DNA from: Channallabes apus
Taxonomy: Eukaryota; Chordata; Actinopteri; Siluriformes; Clariidae
Length of the DNA stretch: 64,000 bases
Assembly: GCA_030522415.1 (NCBI GenBank)
Contig: CM060109.1
Coordinates: 34,106,892-34,170,891, forward strand
Direction of reading: 5' to 3'
How positions within the stretch are numbered: the first letter of the stretch is position 1; every line of letters starts with the position of its first letter. Position numbers and translations under genes: made by a program. Below, one piece after another: positions 1 to 12,214 of this stretch. The notes under the pieces were generated by a model. It had not been told where the DNA came from, did not search any database, and worked only from the letters and a program-made list of their open reading frames with translations.

Positions 1-643
1 TATGATGGGAAGTGCAACCAGTTTATGGTCTCTACAAAAGTATCCTCAGCATTCAATTCAAAACAGAGACCCATGAACAATTGTAGAATTTTCATTAATT
101 TATTCCTGTCAGAAACCAGAGGATACACATGCTTTATTTTTAAAGACAGCATTATCATAATTTATTCATCAGTGCATAATATTGCTGTGGGAATTATATA
201 ACCCAGGATCATGCAACAGGATGAATGCAATATTAGCTAGGCAGTTTCACATTGATTTAATTCCTGATAAGAAGAATAATGAATCCATTCCGGGTTTATA
301 AAATTGTAATCTATAGGTATTCATACTGTTTAAATCAGTTTAAGAGAGATGAAGTTGGATAACACAAAGTAAAGAATCATAAAGGAAGTGTAAAGTCCAG
401 TTACTGTATTTGTAGGAAAGTTTGCGCTTTGAAGGTGTAGAGGAGTTATTGTTAAGAATCTAGGTGCATAGTTATCCCTTAAAGGAAGGCCAGCTTTTCT
501 GTGTTATTTTTTTAAATATTTTTTTTATCGTACAACTGTAGTAAAAATATCTGTCCTCTCATGCATTTTCTAAGGAAAATAAGTTCTTATCAGAGTTTGT
601 CAGGTCACCATGAAGTCCAAAACTCTTAGTAGTAGAGTTTTAA

Positions 644-772
644 TCAGTATGTGTTGTTGGTAGACCAGTCATAAGGCATATAGCTTATTTTAACATTCCC
701 TGTAGATAGAAGAGTTTTCAGACTTGTCCTCTTTTGAGACACCCTCATGTGGTTTAAAACCCAGTTCAGCAA
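644..772 (-). CDS. Terminal exon of the glutaredoxin-DUF547 gene
   Basis: This 129-bp exon encodes 42 residues and a stop. It begins LLNWVLNHM after the acceptor TATGCAG and ends with YMPYDWSTNNTY. The PYDW box is the usual end of DUF547 domains, so the gene finishes inside the window. Confidence 0.8.
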   Translation of the reverse strand: MLNWVLNHMRVSQKRTSLKTLLSTGNVKISYMPYDWSTNNTY

Positions 773-3700
773 CTGCATACAGTAGGAGAGGACAACTCAT
801 AAAATCAGGCCTTGTACATGCTGTATGTAGCTTAAAATGTTTAGTAATGTTTCAAGCTCAAAGGGAAGAACATTGAGTCTCAAACTGGCCCAATCTTTGG
901 AATATGGATTACCTTTTCATCAGTGTCTCCAAAATCTGCCTTGTACCATTTGAAGATCTTGCTTAGCTTCACCTCTCTTTTCACTGAATCCACAATGCAA
1001 CCATCATCAGCTTCCAGGAATACCTCAGCAGCAGTGCGCAGCTGCCGGACAATGTCCTGTTTAGAAACAATTGCACTCTATGATACTAATACTGATTCAC
1101 TAAAATAAACAAGCTACAGTAACTCATAAATATGCATGCAGTTTACATTTGAGGTGTAGGTCCTAATGGGTGGGCAGGCTTTCGCACCACAGTTCAGTGC
1201 AAAATGAATCAGAGGCTCAGCTTCAGGAAGTGCAACCTAATGAGGATGACAAAAAAAAAATACAGGAATGATATCAATATCAATCAATCTAAGGGCACAG
1301 CAAGTAATGAGGGGTACTAAATGAGGATTACTCATATTATTTATTATTATTTATTTACTTCTCCTATTTGAAAAACAGTTAATAAAGCATTAAAATAAAA
1401 TAACCAAATTATATTAAAATTATAACATTAAAACACATTTAAATGCAAGAAACAGTATTGGCTAATTATCACATATTCTTCTGAAATAAAAAAAGACAAT
1501 AGTTTCATTAATTGTGTAGATAGATTTTATGGTGTTGCAAGTAGAATAGGTAATGCTGTGCCACAAAGAAACAAATACAAACTCAAAAAAAGACATGACT
1601 GATAAACAGCTATTTATTAGTTAAATGAATTAGTCTATTGCAGACAAGAGAACAAGTAAGTGATCCTGAGGATGACTGCTTCTGTATTCTTAGATACAGG
1701 GAATATGTTTTGGATTGATTAATTTAGACAAAAAGGCCTCTATTTGAGAGTACAGAATCACTGCTAACAAATATAATGTTTTAGAAGTGTTTTAGATAAG
1801 ACAGTTTACTATTTACCTGTAACCTAGGGTCATTCTTTGAGAAGGGCTTCAGAAGTTGTGTTATTCCCTTCCTGTTTCCCCGCAGCACACCATTCTCAAT
1901 GTCCTGCAGTGTAAACACCTCTCCTCCAATCAGGTAGCTTACATAGTTGAAGAACTGCACAATAATAACATTGTTATCCATTTATAATGTTATTCCAATG
2001 TAAAATAAATCAGGATGTTTCAAATGAGCTTCCAAGACTAAAGCAAAGCATCCTCTTACCCGGTACCTCTGCCACATGTTTTTAGGAAAGCCGAGGTGCA
2101 GATAGCCGTGGATAACCAGAGCATTGTAGACATTAATGAAGAAGGCCAGTCTCTCTTCATGAGTAAAAGAGAGCAGCTCCACACGCTGCAGGTATACAGT
2201 CAGCTCACAATACTGCTCATAACATGAGCTTTTAGACATTGCCCTATAGTCTACTGACTGTAGAAAAAAAAAAGAAAAGAAAAAGAAAATAACTCTACAT
2301 AACATAAATTATATGAATTCTACAACAAACCCACTCCATTTAAAGAAAGATAATGTAATGTTAAGTAAATAAAGTAATGTTACCCGTTTACATTAAACTT
2401 GTTGAAACACAGCGTGTTAGAACAGGTTAGTTAGTACCTTGCCATCAGCAGAGAGGTGATCAGAGTACAGTTTCATGATCAGATTCCTCAGGGCCTCAGA
2501 TAATTCAGAAGCTGTAATTGCTGAAATAATGTTAATAAATATTCTTTATTCTTCACTTACTAAAATTGAAGGGAAATATCGCATGAGCATGTACAGAACA
2601 ATAAAGTCCCAAGCTTAAAAGGGAGTCTTGATTCGTGCAGCTTAAAAACACATGCAGGTTTAGAGGAGAATATGCACTTACAGTAAATGGAGTGGGTTTG
2701 GTGTGTCAATACAGAAAAAGGGGCATTATGAAAAGTATGATATTTATATACTGTACACAGGCTCTAAAGAAAAAAAGGCAGTATACTGTAGATACAGCTG
2801 AATGCATTTGCAGGAACACTAGTGACCACAAGCCTCTACGACCAACAAGAAACACAACTGCTCTAGTTCCATGTATAATTTGGATAAATTGGGCCAGGGG
2901 TAGCTCAGTGGTTAAGGCATTGGACTACAGTTCGGAAGATCCCAGGTTCAAACCCCACAACCACCAAGTTGCCACTGTTGGGCCCTTGAGCAAGGCCCTT
3001 AACCCTCAACTGCTCAGATGTGTAATGAGATAAAAATGTAAGTCGCTCTGGATAAGAGCGTCTGCCAAATGCCTAAATGTAAAATGTAATTTATTGGGGC
3101 CATATGTTCTCACAGAGGAGACTTTTAGGGAAGTGCATTGTAACTTGAATAAGGTGCTATTTTTTTCTGATCACTATGTCACAACAGCTTTTATTCTGCC
3201 ATATGCAAGCAGCAGATAATTTCTATAAAGAGTTATTTGGTTTGTAGAAACCAATGCTAGAGGGCGACCTACTGTATACACAAATAAAATGGTTCTGTAT
3301 ATATCCACATTAAAAGATCAGGGGACCTGGACCTCTATTTAAGAAAACTTTTTGAATGAATGTCTATAATATTCTCTAAATGGCTAACAGAGACTGTTTT
3401 CCATATTTGAGAAGACTTTAGCATTTAATAGGTTACTCAATAAGCCCCTGATAAACCACTTTATATTTACAGTGGGAAGAAAAAGTAAGTACTGTAAACA
3501 CTTTGTTATCTCAGGGTTTTCTGAATTCATTTATCATAAAATGTGATCGGATCTTCATCTTAGATCAGAGAGTCAAGAGTATTGACAAATATAACGTGCC
3601 TAAAATAATAACACAAAAATTCTGATCTTTCATGTCTTTACTTAGTACAAACTTAAAAACCTCATAGTACTAGTGGAAAAAGTGTGAATCCTTGAGTTAA

Positions 3701-6700
3701 CGACCTCAAACGCTGGTGTCTTATTAAGAAAATGAGTTTGGAGGTGTGTTCTAGAGCTCCTTTGATTGATTAAAAACCACATAAACTTTTTGAGTTGGTT
3801 CTGCACAAGAAGAATACGCTTAGAGTATGTGAGCTTGCCTCGCCAAAAATTGTTTTCAGAGGATCTATGATCTAGAATTGATTTACATAAAGCTGGAAAG
3901 GGTTACAAAATGATTTCAAAGAAATTCATCAGTCTAGAGTTAGGCAAATGGAGACACTTTGTTAGGCAAATGGAAAGAATGTGGCTACTCTACCAAAAAG
4001 TGGGCGTTCAGTCAAAATGACCTGAAAAGCATTGAGGTAAAGAAACAACCCGAGTAACCGCCAAAGATTTGAAAGCATCATTAGAACTGGCTAACATTCG
4101 ACCAACATTTACTCATCTACATCTGGTGTAAAAAGGACACTGCATATCATAATGAAAACGTAATTCCAACCGTGAAATATGGTGAAGAAAACATCATGAT
4201 TTGGGCCTATTTTGCTGCATCAGGGCCTGGCCAGTTTGCAGTCATTGAGGAGACGATGAATTCCCAAGAATATCAAAAAATTCTTTAGGAAAATGTGAGA
4301 ATGTCTGAACACCCGCTGAAACTTTGTAGAAGTTGGGTGATGCAACAGAACAATGACCCAAAACACCAGAGCAAGTTTACAACAGAATGATTTCAGAAAA
4401 ACAAAATCCACTTTTGGAGTGGCCACATCAGTGCCCACCTCATCCCAACAGAGATGCTATGGAATGACTTAAAGAGAGTCATACACATGAGACGTCTAAA
4501 GAATGTGTCAGAGCTAAAGCCGTTCTACTAGGAAAAATGGGCTAAAATTCCTCTTGAACGATGTTCAGGTCTGATCCAGGAAGCGCCTGGTTCTTGCTGC
4601 CAAGGTTTTAATTTAGTTATCAAATCAAATCAAATTCAAATTCAAATTTTATTAGTCACATACACAATCATACACAGTATAATATGCAGTGAAATGCTTT
4701 TATACGACCGCCAGTGACCTTAAAAAGAAAGAAAATAAGAAAATAAAATCTTGTACGTAAAATAAATAATCAATAAAAAGGAAATACTAAGAAATAATTT
4801 TAACTAGTAAAATTTGTAAAATTAACTGTGCATAAGAACAGTTATTAATGCAAAAGGTTCACTTACTTTTTCCACTACCATTTTTAATGTTGAATGAGTG
4901 TGTTTAATAAAGACATGAAAGATCAGAATTGGTTTGTTTTATTATTTTAGACACATATAGATTGCAATAAAAATAATGATCAGATCACGTTTTATGATAA
5001 ATTAATGCGGAAAGCCAAATAATTCCAAACAATTCACATACTTATTCTTGACAAGGTACTGTACTGTATATACAGTACTATAAATAAACATAATATGAAA
5101 GAATATACTGAATGTTGAACTATAATACCCTTTCAGCTGTTATACTTGCCTACCCATATTTAATTTTCCCTGTCTCTTACAGAGACAGTTATGAAATCAT
5201 CCCAATATCTTTGGCACAGCTAATTCATCAGCTCTGTGTCTATAAATCTGGTTCTGTACACCATCGACCACCTCTGGGGGCTGGCAATTTATCCCCAATC
5301 TCCTCATTCATCCACACTGTTTCCAGAAGATTCCCTCTCAAAGTCTATAAATAGAGCCTGGGATAACTGATGATGTGAATTTGAATTCAACCAACTAGCT
5401 TACTGCTGATGTGACTACAGAGAGTGTTCCGGGAGATACAGGTTGTACCTGCACATGCAGCTGGGAATCATTCCAGAGAGAAAATTTGTCCAGTTTTATT
5501 AAAAACAGACAGATTGTCATGAACATTGCATTTCCTCATGTCCTCATTCCTCATTCTTAATGTGAAAGGAAATAAACAAACAGGCATGTAGAGAACCTGA
5601 AGGTAACAGCCCACATGCAAAGTGCACACTAGCTTCCTCTACCCCTCTCCTCAGACTCACGAATGTTTCCTGCAGGTACTGGTAGGGCATCTGGGGGCAA
5701 AGGCTTCTCATTCACCATACGGACCAGTGATTCAAGTTCCTTAGGGGCCTAAAGAAAAGACAGTCTTAAAGTTATGCCATTACATTTTTTCTTACACTAG
5801 TACAGTACACTAAGCTTTAAGAAGTGTTTCAATTCCAACTACATACTGAAAAAATCTACTGTTTAATCTACAATGTTTTGGAATTTAAAAGAAACAACCT
5901 CTGTACCTGTGTACTTTGTTATAGGCAACATATGTTGCTGCAAAAGCCACAACTCATGTATAAACATACATGCCTGCCCAAAATAAAGTTGACATTTCAA
6001 AATGTTTTAAATTCTGGGACTGCATCAAGCAGATAAAAAAGAACTAAGGAGATTTGAAATAAGTGGAACTGGGTTAAGAACCCTTTAACACATTATCAAA
6101 GCCTGCAAGGACTGCACTGAACCATAAACACTGTGGAAGAAATGTGATTAGCATTGTGGCCTCTGTACAAGCCTCTGTAGGCAGTGTAATGATCTGGGGT
6201 TGCTTTATTATGCAATATTATGTGGCAATAAAATTAAGTTAGATGATGACCTGAATGTACTGAATGACCAGGTTATCACATCAGTTGAGTTTTTCTGCCC
6301 CGATGACGCAGGGCTCAAATTGTGAAAGAGTGGTTCTGGGAGCATAATGAATCATTATCACACATGAACTGGCAAACACATTGTGTGCTATAATCAAAGC
6401 TAATAGTGACTTAATAAAATCTTTGAGCCAGCTAGTCTCAATTTTCACAAATAAAGTAATGCTTTTTGACAAGCATAAAAAGCTACATATTAATTACAGG
6501 ATTCTGTATACAACAATGTATTATTATTATAAAATTCTTGTTTTTGTGCTAGTGTTGAGCTTAGATTATACTTCTGCTCACTCACCAATTTTTGAAGACT
6601 CGCATTTCCTCCTATGTGGACGGTGTTGAAGAATATCTGCGGTACAGAACTGCTGCCAGTCATTTTATCCAACCAAGCCTGTACAGCTGCATCATGACTC

Positions 6701-6833
6701 ACATCCACTTCACACACTGGTAGATTCAGTGCCTGTAAAGTAGCTTTGGCTTGTATACATTGCGGGCATCCTGGCACCGAGAACACAGTAACCCTTCCTG
6801 CTATATGGTTCCCAAACAAAGCCATTAATACAC
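644..6833 (-). CDS. Glutaredoxin-DUF547 fusion protein, 8 coding exons, about 369 aa
   Basis: Coding exons in order of translation: 6586-6825, 5661-5748, 2438-2520, 2060-2257, 1817-1954, 1147-1236, 913-1056, 644-772. All have GT-AG borders and join in phase to a TGA at 644-646. Residues 1 to about 85 are a glutaredoxin domain with a dithiol CPQC site, the cis-proline segment SSVPQIFFN and the glycine pair of HIGG. From about residue 115 a DUF547 domain follows, with LSEALRNLIMKLYSDHLSAD, ERLAFFINVYNALVIHGYL, FALNCGAKACPP and a C-terminal SYMPYDWS. No DEP domain, which some relatives have, is seen between them. The ATG at 6823-6825 follows an acceptor at 6834, so this exon carries 8 bases of 5' UTR. 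Glutaredoxins reduce disulfides or glutathionylated proteins; the role of DUF547 is unknown. No signal peptide or membrane segment is evident, so it is probably cytosolic. Confidence 0.85.
2890..3085 (+). mobile_element. tRNA-derived SINE (V-SINE-like)
   Basis: The head has a pol III A box (TAGCTCAGTGG) and B box (GGTTCAAACCC). The body ends in the widespread fish tail AAGAGCGTCTGCCAAATG followed by short A-rich repeats. Imperfect flanking repeats (ATTGGGCCA before, ATTGGGGCCA after) look like a target-site duplication. It lies in intron 2 of the glutaredoxin-DUF547 gene. Confidence 0.8.
3470..5066 (+). mobile_element. Decayed Tc1-like DNA transposon
   Basis: Long imperfect terminal inverted repeats of about 200 bp, starting CAGTGGGAAGAAAAAGTAAG, face each other and are flanked by TA. 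Between them is a plus-strand transposase corpse: recognisable pieces such as VKYG, MNSQEYQKIL and the NDPKH-like box, with many stops and frame changes. It is inactive. A LINE fragment has inserted near its 3' end. Confidence 0.85.
4621..4852 (-). mobile_element. Antisense LINE 3'-end fragment inside the Tc1 corpse
   Basis: The segment starts with (CAAAT)n-like tail repeats, as expected for an L2-type 3' end inserted antisense. It continues with a block common in fish genomes (CACATACACAATCATACACA). AGTTAT occurs on both sides and may be a short target-site duplication. The exact family is uncertain. Confidence 0.5.
6586..6833 (-). CDS. Glutaredoxin-domain exon (start of the glutaredoxin-DUF547 gene)
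   Basis: This single exon encodes the whole thioredoxin-fold part: a beta strand VTVFSVPG, the CPQC redox site, a helix, VCEVDVSHD, the cis-Pro segment and the GG turn. The donor reads AATTG|GTGAG. Both active-site cysteines and the glutathione-binding elements are present, so the domain should be redox-competent. Confidence 0.85.
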
Positions 6834-7296
6834 CTGTGGAAAGAACATCCAATCCATAATACAGGTTGTTTGTACAGGTTTTTTTTTTTTTTTTTTAGCT
6901 TTGTCTGTTTTCTTGTTTAAATCTTGTGAGGTACTGTATCTCCTAAAAAGATTTTACTGGATCTTAATTAGTACTAATTTACGTAGTTAAATAAGAGCAA
7001 AAGAAAAATAATAATAATGTTTGGAGACACCCTAATGTTTCCCCTAGAAAAATGAGTTGATATGAATAGTCTTCAAGTTCAACATCAAGGTAAAACTATT
7101 TATTTTCTTCAAAAAGCAGCTAATTTGGCATTCAGAACCATGCAGCTTTTTAAAATTAAAAATAAAACATGATATGTCAGCAGCATGTCACAAAGTGTTT
7201 TGTTCTTCCTATGCTACAATATGATGGCATGATAATAATGATGATGGTGGTGGTTAGTTCATGAGACCATTATAAAAACTGTTCCCTCACCAACAT

Positions 7297-7300
<4 letters not shown>

Positions 7301-7363
<63 letters not shown>
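7301..7363. repeat. (TA)n microsatellite, left half
   Basis: About 60 bp of pure TA repeat. Its other half is at 11005-11058; the Tc1 element lies between, so one longer TA tract was the insertion target. Confidence 0.95.
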
Positions 7364-7366
<3 letters not shown>

Positions 7367-7589
7367 TCAGCCAGCAAAAAATTAAACGTCCTCTGACTTT
7401 CAACTGTTTTTAAGTTTACATAAGTAAACTTAATGTGTAAATATTTGTATGAACATTAAAGAGTCAACACCATAAGACATAAACTAAAAATGTTTCACAA
7501 TGTGTCCCTGAATGAAGGGAGGCTCAAAATCAAAAGTCCCAGTCAGTATCTGGTGTGGCCACCAGCTGCTTGAAGTACTGAAGTACTCA

Positions 7590-10406
7590 ATTTGTTAGAA
7601 ATATGAATCCGACTACTAAAAACTCATAAGATTCACAAGTAATCTGCCGGATCTGTCCCAATTTCTTACTAGACCCCTAAATGCAGATCATCTAGATGAA
7701 GTGACTAGCAGCATGGGCACTATTTTTACCAGTACATTAGACACTGTTGCTCCAATCAGATTAAAAAAAGTCAGAGATAAAACACTTGCACCATGGTACA
7801 ACAGTCATACTCGCGCCCTAAAAATAGCAATCTGTAACCTCGAGCGAAAATGGAGGAAAACTAAATTAGAAGTTCTTCGAATTGCGTATAAAGACAGTAT
7901 GTGCAGCTATAGACAGGGTCTAAAAGCTGCTATAGCAAGAAACCAAAACAATCCCAGGTTCTTATTTAGTACAGTGGCTCACCTAACAAAACCTAAGATG
8001 CCCGCAGAGAGTTTCCCATCACAGTTTAGAAGTGAAGACTTTATGGACTTCTTTAATGAAAAAATCTATAATATCAGGAAGAAAATATCGGAGGTTCAAC
8101 CTCTAATAGTATCCCATGATCCAGTTCAGCCTATAGCTTCACATTCACATTTAGATTTTCAGTGCTTTACAGATATAGGACAGGAAGAGCTGTATAAACT
8201 TATTACCTCAGCTAAATCAACAACATGCCTGTTAGACCCAATCCCAACCAGATTTTTAAAGGATGTGATGCTTACGGTTGGAGAGCCACTTCTAAACATT
8301 ATTAATTCTTCATTACATCTTGGTCACGTCCTTAAACATTTCAAGTTGGCAGTTATTAAGCCGCTTCTTAAAAAATCTAATTTGGACGCGAATGAAATAA
8401 TAAATTATAGACCGATTTCAAACCTTCCATTCATATAAAAAATATTAGAAAAAGTAGTATCAGCTCAAATATGCACATTCTTGCAGGAAAACAACATCCT
8501 TGAAGAATTTCAGTCAGGTTTCAGGCCCCATCATAGTACAGAAACTGCACTAGTTAAGATTGCAAATGACTTGTTTTTAGCTTCGGACCAAGGCTGCATT
8601 TCAATACTAGTCTTACTTGATCTTAGTGCTGCATTCGACACTGTAGATCATGATATTCTCATAGATCGATTACAAAATCATCTACAGTAGGTATTCAGGG
8701 ACAGGCATTAAAATGGTTTAGATCATACCTGTCTGATCGATACCATTTCGTAGATCTGAATGGAGAACCGTCTGGTGTAATGCCAGTGAAATATGGGGTC
8801 CCACAAGGGTCAGTTTTAGGACCTCTGCTGTTCTCAATATACATGCTTCCCTTGGGTAACATCATTAGAAGACATGGGATTAGTTTCCATTGTTATGCTG
8901 ATGATACCCAATTATATATCTCAACCAAAGCAGACGAAATACCTAAGTTGTCTAGATTAACTGAGTGTGTCCAGGACATAAAAGATTGGATGACCAATAA
9001 CTTTCTTTTACTTAATTCAGATAAGACGGAGATATTACTTATCGGCCCAAAAACCAGCACACAACAGCTCTCAAAATTCAGCCTGCGTTTAGAAGGATGT
9101 ACTGCTACTACCAGCTCAACAGTGAAAAACCTGGGCGTAATATTAGACAGTAACTTGTCCTTTGAAAATCACATTTCAGATATCACAAAAACAGCCTTTT
9201 TCCATCTTAGAAATATTGCCAAACTTAGGAGCATCTTATCCGTATCTGATGCAGAAAAGCTAGTTCATGCATTCATGACCTCCAGACTGGACTACTGTAA
9301 TGCATTACTATAGGTGGTTGTCCTGCATCCTCAATAAATAAGCTTCAGTTAGTCCAAAATGCAGCCGCCAGGGTTCTCACTAGATCCAGAAAATATGATC
9401 ATATAACCCCAATATTATCATCCCTGCACTGGCTACCTGTTCAGTCTAGAATAAATTACAAAATAGTGTTACTTACATACAAAGCCTTAAATGGTTTAGC
9501 TCCCACATACCTAACCAGTCTTCTGATACGCTACAATCCACCATACGCTTTAAGATCACAAAACCCCGGACTTCTGGTAGTTCCCAGAATCTCAAAATCT
9601 ACAAAAGGTAGAAGGGCGTTTTCATATTTAGCTCCAAAGCTTTGGAATAGCCTTCCAGAAAGTGTTCGGGGAGCAGACACGGTTTCCCAGTTCAAAAGTA
9701 GACTCAAGACGCATCTTTTTAATCTGGCATACACGTAACTCATCCCTCATCCCATAACCTCACACCACAACCTAGTACACCTATACTGAATGGCAACTAC
9801 GCTAATTCTCCCCATTTGTTCTGTATCCTTCTACCCATGCCAAGTCATCGGGAGATTGTGCCAGCTTAAGTAGACAAAGACCAACCCTGCGAGGTTCCTG
9901 AAGCATCCAGAGAAGGACCAGCTCCAGCTGGATTCTGCTTCATGATGGTTTGGAGCTATACGTGCTGCTCCTGTGCTTCCAATGATCCAGACCCCATCTG
10001 CCCTCTGCACCTCATCTGTCCACTGGCTCATCCCTATGCTGAACGGGTCTTCATGTTAATTTAAATGATTTTCTGTCATATTGCACCTTCACCTGCACAA
10101 CACACATGATGTTATCATTTCTATCTGTTATCACCCAAATGAGGGTGGGTTCCCTGTTGAGTCTGGTTCCTCTCAAGGTTTCTTCCTATTGCCATTTCAG
10201 GGAGTTTTTCCTTGCCACCGTCGCCATCACCCTTGGCTTGCTCATCAGAGACATGTCATTCATTATTACCTAAACACATTTTTCTCACACATACACACCT
10301 CCAAATATTTTCTTTTCTAACAAAATGTTTTAAATTTTTGTGAAGCTGCTTTGAGACAATGACCATTGTTAAAAGCGCTATATACTGTAAATAAAATTGA
10401 ATTGAA
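7590..10406 (+). mobile_element. L2-clade LINE, 5'-truncated, with decayed reverse transcriptase
   Basis: Plus-strand fragments at 7701-8438, 8481-8690, 8780-9313 and 9466-9738 together read as the ORF2 of an L2/Jockey-type LINE. Seen are [55 protein letters not shown] and the catalytic YADDTQLY. The endonuclease part is missing. One stop lies at about 8437 and frame breaks follow. The 3' UTR ends with AAAGCGCTATA and a (TTGAA)-type tail at 10406. It is inserted in the Tc1 element. Confidence 0.88.
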
Positions 10407-10434
10407 AATCTCCTCCTCATGGACTGGACCAGAT

Positions 10435-10747
10435 TTGTCAGTTCTTGCTGTGAGATGGAGGGATTGTGTGTTCCTGGTGTGACTCGGGCAGTTGTTGTGG
10501 CCATCCTGTACCTGTCACGCAGGTGTGATATTCGGATGTCCTGTGCAGGTGTTGTCCTTCCACTGCGAGGATGATCAGCTGTCCTTCCTGTCTCCCTGTA
10601 GCGCTGTCTTAGGCGTCTCACAGTGCAGACATGGCAATTTATTGCATTAGCCACATCAGCAGTCCTCATGCCTCCCTGCAGCATGCCTAATGCACGTTCA
10701 CGCAGATGAGCAGGGACCCTGGGCATCTTTCTTTGGCTGATTTTCAC
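10435..10747 (-). pseudogene. Tc1 transposase N-terminal remnant (HTH domain)
   Basis: The reading frame starts with a Met-Lys-Ile leader and contains RALGMLQGGMRTADVANAIN and VRRLRQRYRETGRT. This is the paired-like helix-turn-helix of a Tc1 transposase. After about 105 residues it jumps to non-catalytic sequence, so no DDE domain remains. Confidence 0.85.
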
Positions 10748-11001
10748 AGTCGGTAGACAAGTCTCTTTAGTATCCTGCGTTTTTAGAACTGTGACCTTAA
10801 ATGCCTACTTTCTGTAAGCTGTTAAGGTCTTAACGACCATTCCACAGGTGCATGTTAATTAATTGGTTATGGTTAATTGAACATGCATGGAAAACATTGT
10901 TTAAACCCTTTACAATGAAGATCTGTAAAGTTATTTGGATTTTTACAACATTATTGTTGAAATACAAAGTCCTGAAAAATGGATGTTTCTTTTTTTGCTG
11001 A

Positions 11002-11004
<3 letters not shown>

Positions 11005-11058
<54 letters not shown>
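11005..11058. repeat. (TA)n microsatellite, right half
   Basis: Pure TA repeat that directly abuts the Tc1 right end; partner of 7301-7363. Confidence 0.95.
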
Positions 11059-11061
<3 letters not shown>

Positions 11062-11623
11062 TTACATCCACTGTTATAAAATACTAAGACTGGAGACTGC
11101 TTCCAAAAATCTCTGAATCTAATTAAAAGAATACCCCATCAAAAATAACATGCTTGCTGATATAGAAACAGTTTATTTATATTCAATATTCATTCTGACA
11201 TATCAAAATAATGTACTCAAAGGTACTAAGGTGTAAAGTAATTGATCACAGAGTAATAGTTTTATAGTTTCCACATTAGCGTGCACAGTTTATTCACGAA
11301 AGAAAAAAGCAAATGCATAAATATTCCTCATCACTGTCTAAATCAGCTATATTAAGTCCTTAAAATGTTTCCTTACACACCAAACTCCAATCAGACATGT
11401 TAGAGGAGGCAGCAAGTTAAAGAGCTGCCATCCAGGACTATAGTCTGACATTCTTAGGGATAGGCAGGTAATTCTGATGGATTTAATTTTAATTTATGGG
11501 GTACTTCATGATCACAATCAGGTAATAAGAGCAGGCTAATAAGTGATCATATTTTCTTCCTTCATCCATCCATCAATTCTTCTTCAGTATTCTAGTCGTG
11601 AGTAATAACAGCTCAGTACCTAC

Positions 11624-11700
11624 CTGTCAGTCTAGCAGCTGCTTTGAACGTAATTTCTCCATTTCACCGGAAGTCAGTGACAGACGACTCTCACCCTGAA
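11624..11700 (-). other. Probable 5' untranslated exon of the glutaredoxin-DUF547 gene
   Basis: A good minus-strand donor (GACAG|GTAGGT) is at 11623-11624, and the coding exon at 6833 begins with a matching acceptor, so an upstream noncoding exon is expected. The sequence contains an ETS-type motif, CACCGGAAGT. The 5' limit is a guess. Confidence 0.45.
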
Positions 11701-12214
11701 ACACAAACCCGGCAGGTAACAGGATCAGTGATGCTAATGCTCTGAGACTATACTACACTAGCAGTTTTCAAATCGCGTTTCCCATCTTATAAATTTAGTA
11801 CGGTAATACTGTGCTTTTTCCATGGGATCATTTGCAGCGCTCCTTTAATATACTGTGCTATTTGAGGACCCTGTACTACCGTAACAAGATGTTGTAGATG
11901 AGTTCACGTAACGCAGTAGCTATGCAGATTATGTATTAATTTGTAGCGCAGACAATCCTGCGCAGCTCTTTAAAAGCTGATGTTCTCCAACGCACCCGTG
12001 CCGCAGTTTTCACATTAAGAGCCCAAGCAGGCGCGTTCTCTGCTGTACAGTACATTGTTCTCCGCACCAGCTGTGGCGCTAGTATTGAAGAGTTTGTCGC
12101 GGACAGCGAATGCAATTTCTTCAGCACTCCGCAGTTAGATTACACTGGCAGATCTTGCTTTTACTGAGGTGTGACAATTCTTATTTAAATTCTTATAGAA
12201 CGTTATTTAACAAC
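11640..12214. promoter_or_regulatory. Putative shared promoter region between two divergent genes
   Basis: The inferred 5' ends of the glutaredoxin-DUF547 gene (minus) and the ES1-family gene (plus) lie within about 0.5 kb. The stretch is richer in GC and CpG than its surroundings and has an ETS-like CACCGGAAGT, but no clear TATA box in the right place. Promoter activity is inferred from position only. Confidence 0.45.

Larger units (their letters stand above)
7364..11004 (-). mobile_element. Tc1-like transposon, internally deleted and split by an L2 LINE
   Basis: Inverted ends beginning CACTCAGC and continuing with an A-rich run and AAACRTCC lie at 7364 and 11004. The left arm runs to about 7588 and the right arm from about 10407. 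The right arm holds only the N-terminal DNA-binding part of a minus-strand transposase; the catalytic DDE region is missing. The element sits in a (TA)n tract, in keeping with TA target use, and fills the first intron of the glutaredoxin-DUF547 gene. Confidence 0.85.

Noticed and set aside
1..643. Possible gene at the left edge
   Set aside because: Only AT-rich sequence downstream of the glutaredoxin-DUF547 stop; no exon recognised, so it is most likely 3' UTR and flank.
2890..2965. tRNA-like sequence with A and B boxes
   Set aside because: It is the head of a SINE with a long body and tail, not a stand-alone tRNA gene. The same applies at 21.2, 37.0 and 38.2 kb.
2635..3033. Open frame of 132 codons, plus strand
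   Set aside because: It overlaps the SINE and has no recognisable protein; the frame is chance.
10081..10320. Open frame of 79 codons
   Set aside because: It lies in the 3' UTR of the L2 element and is a repeat shadow.
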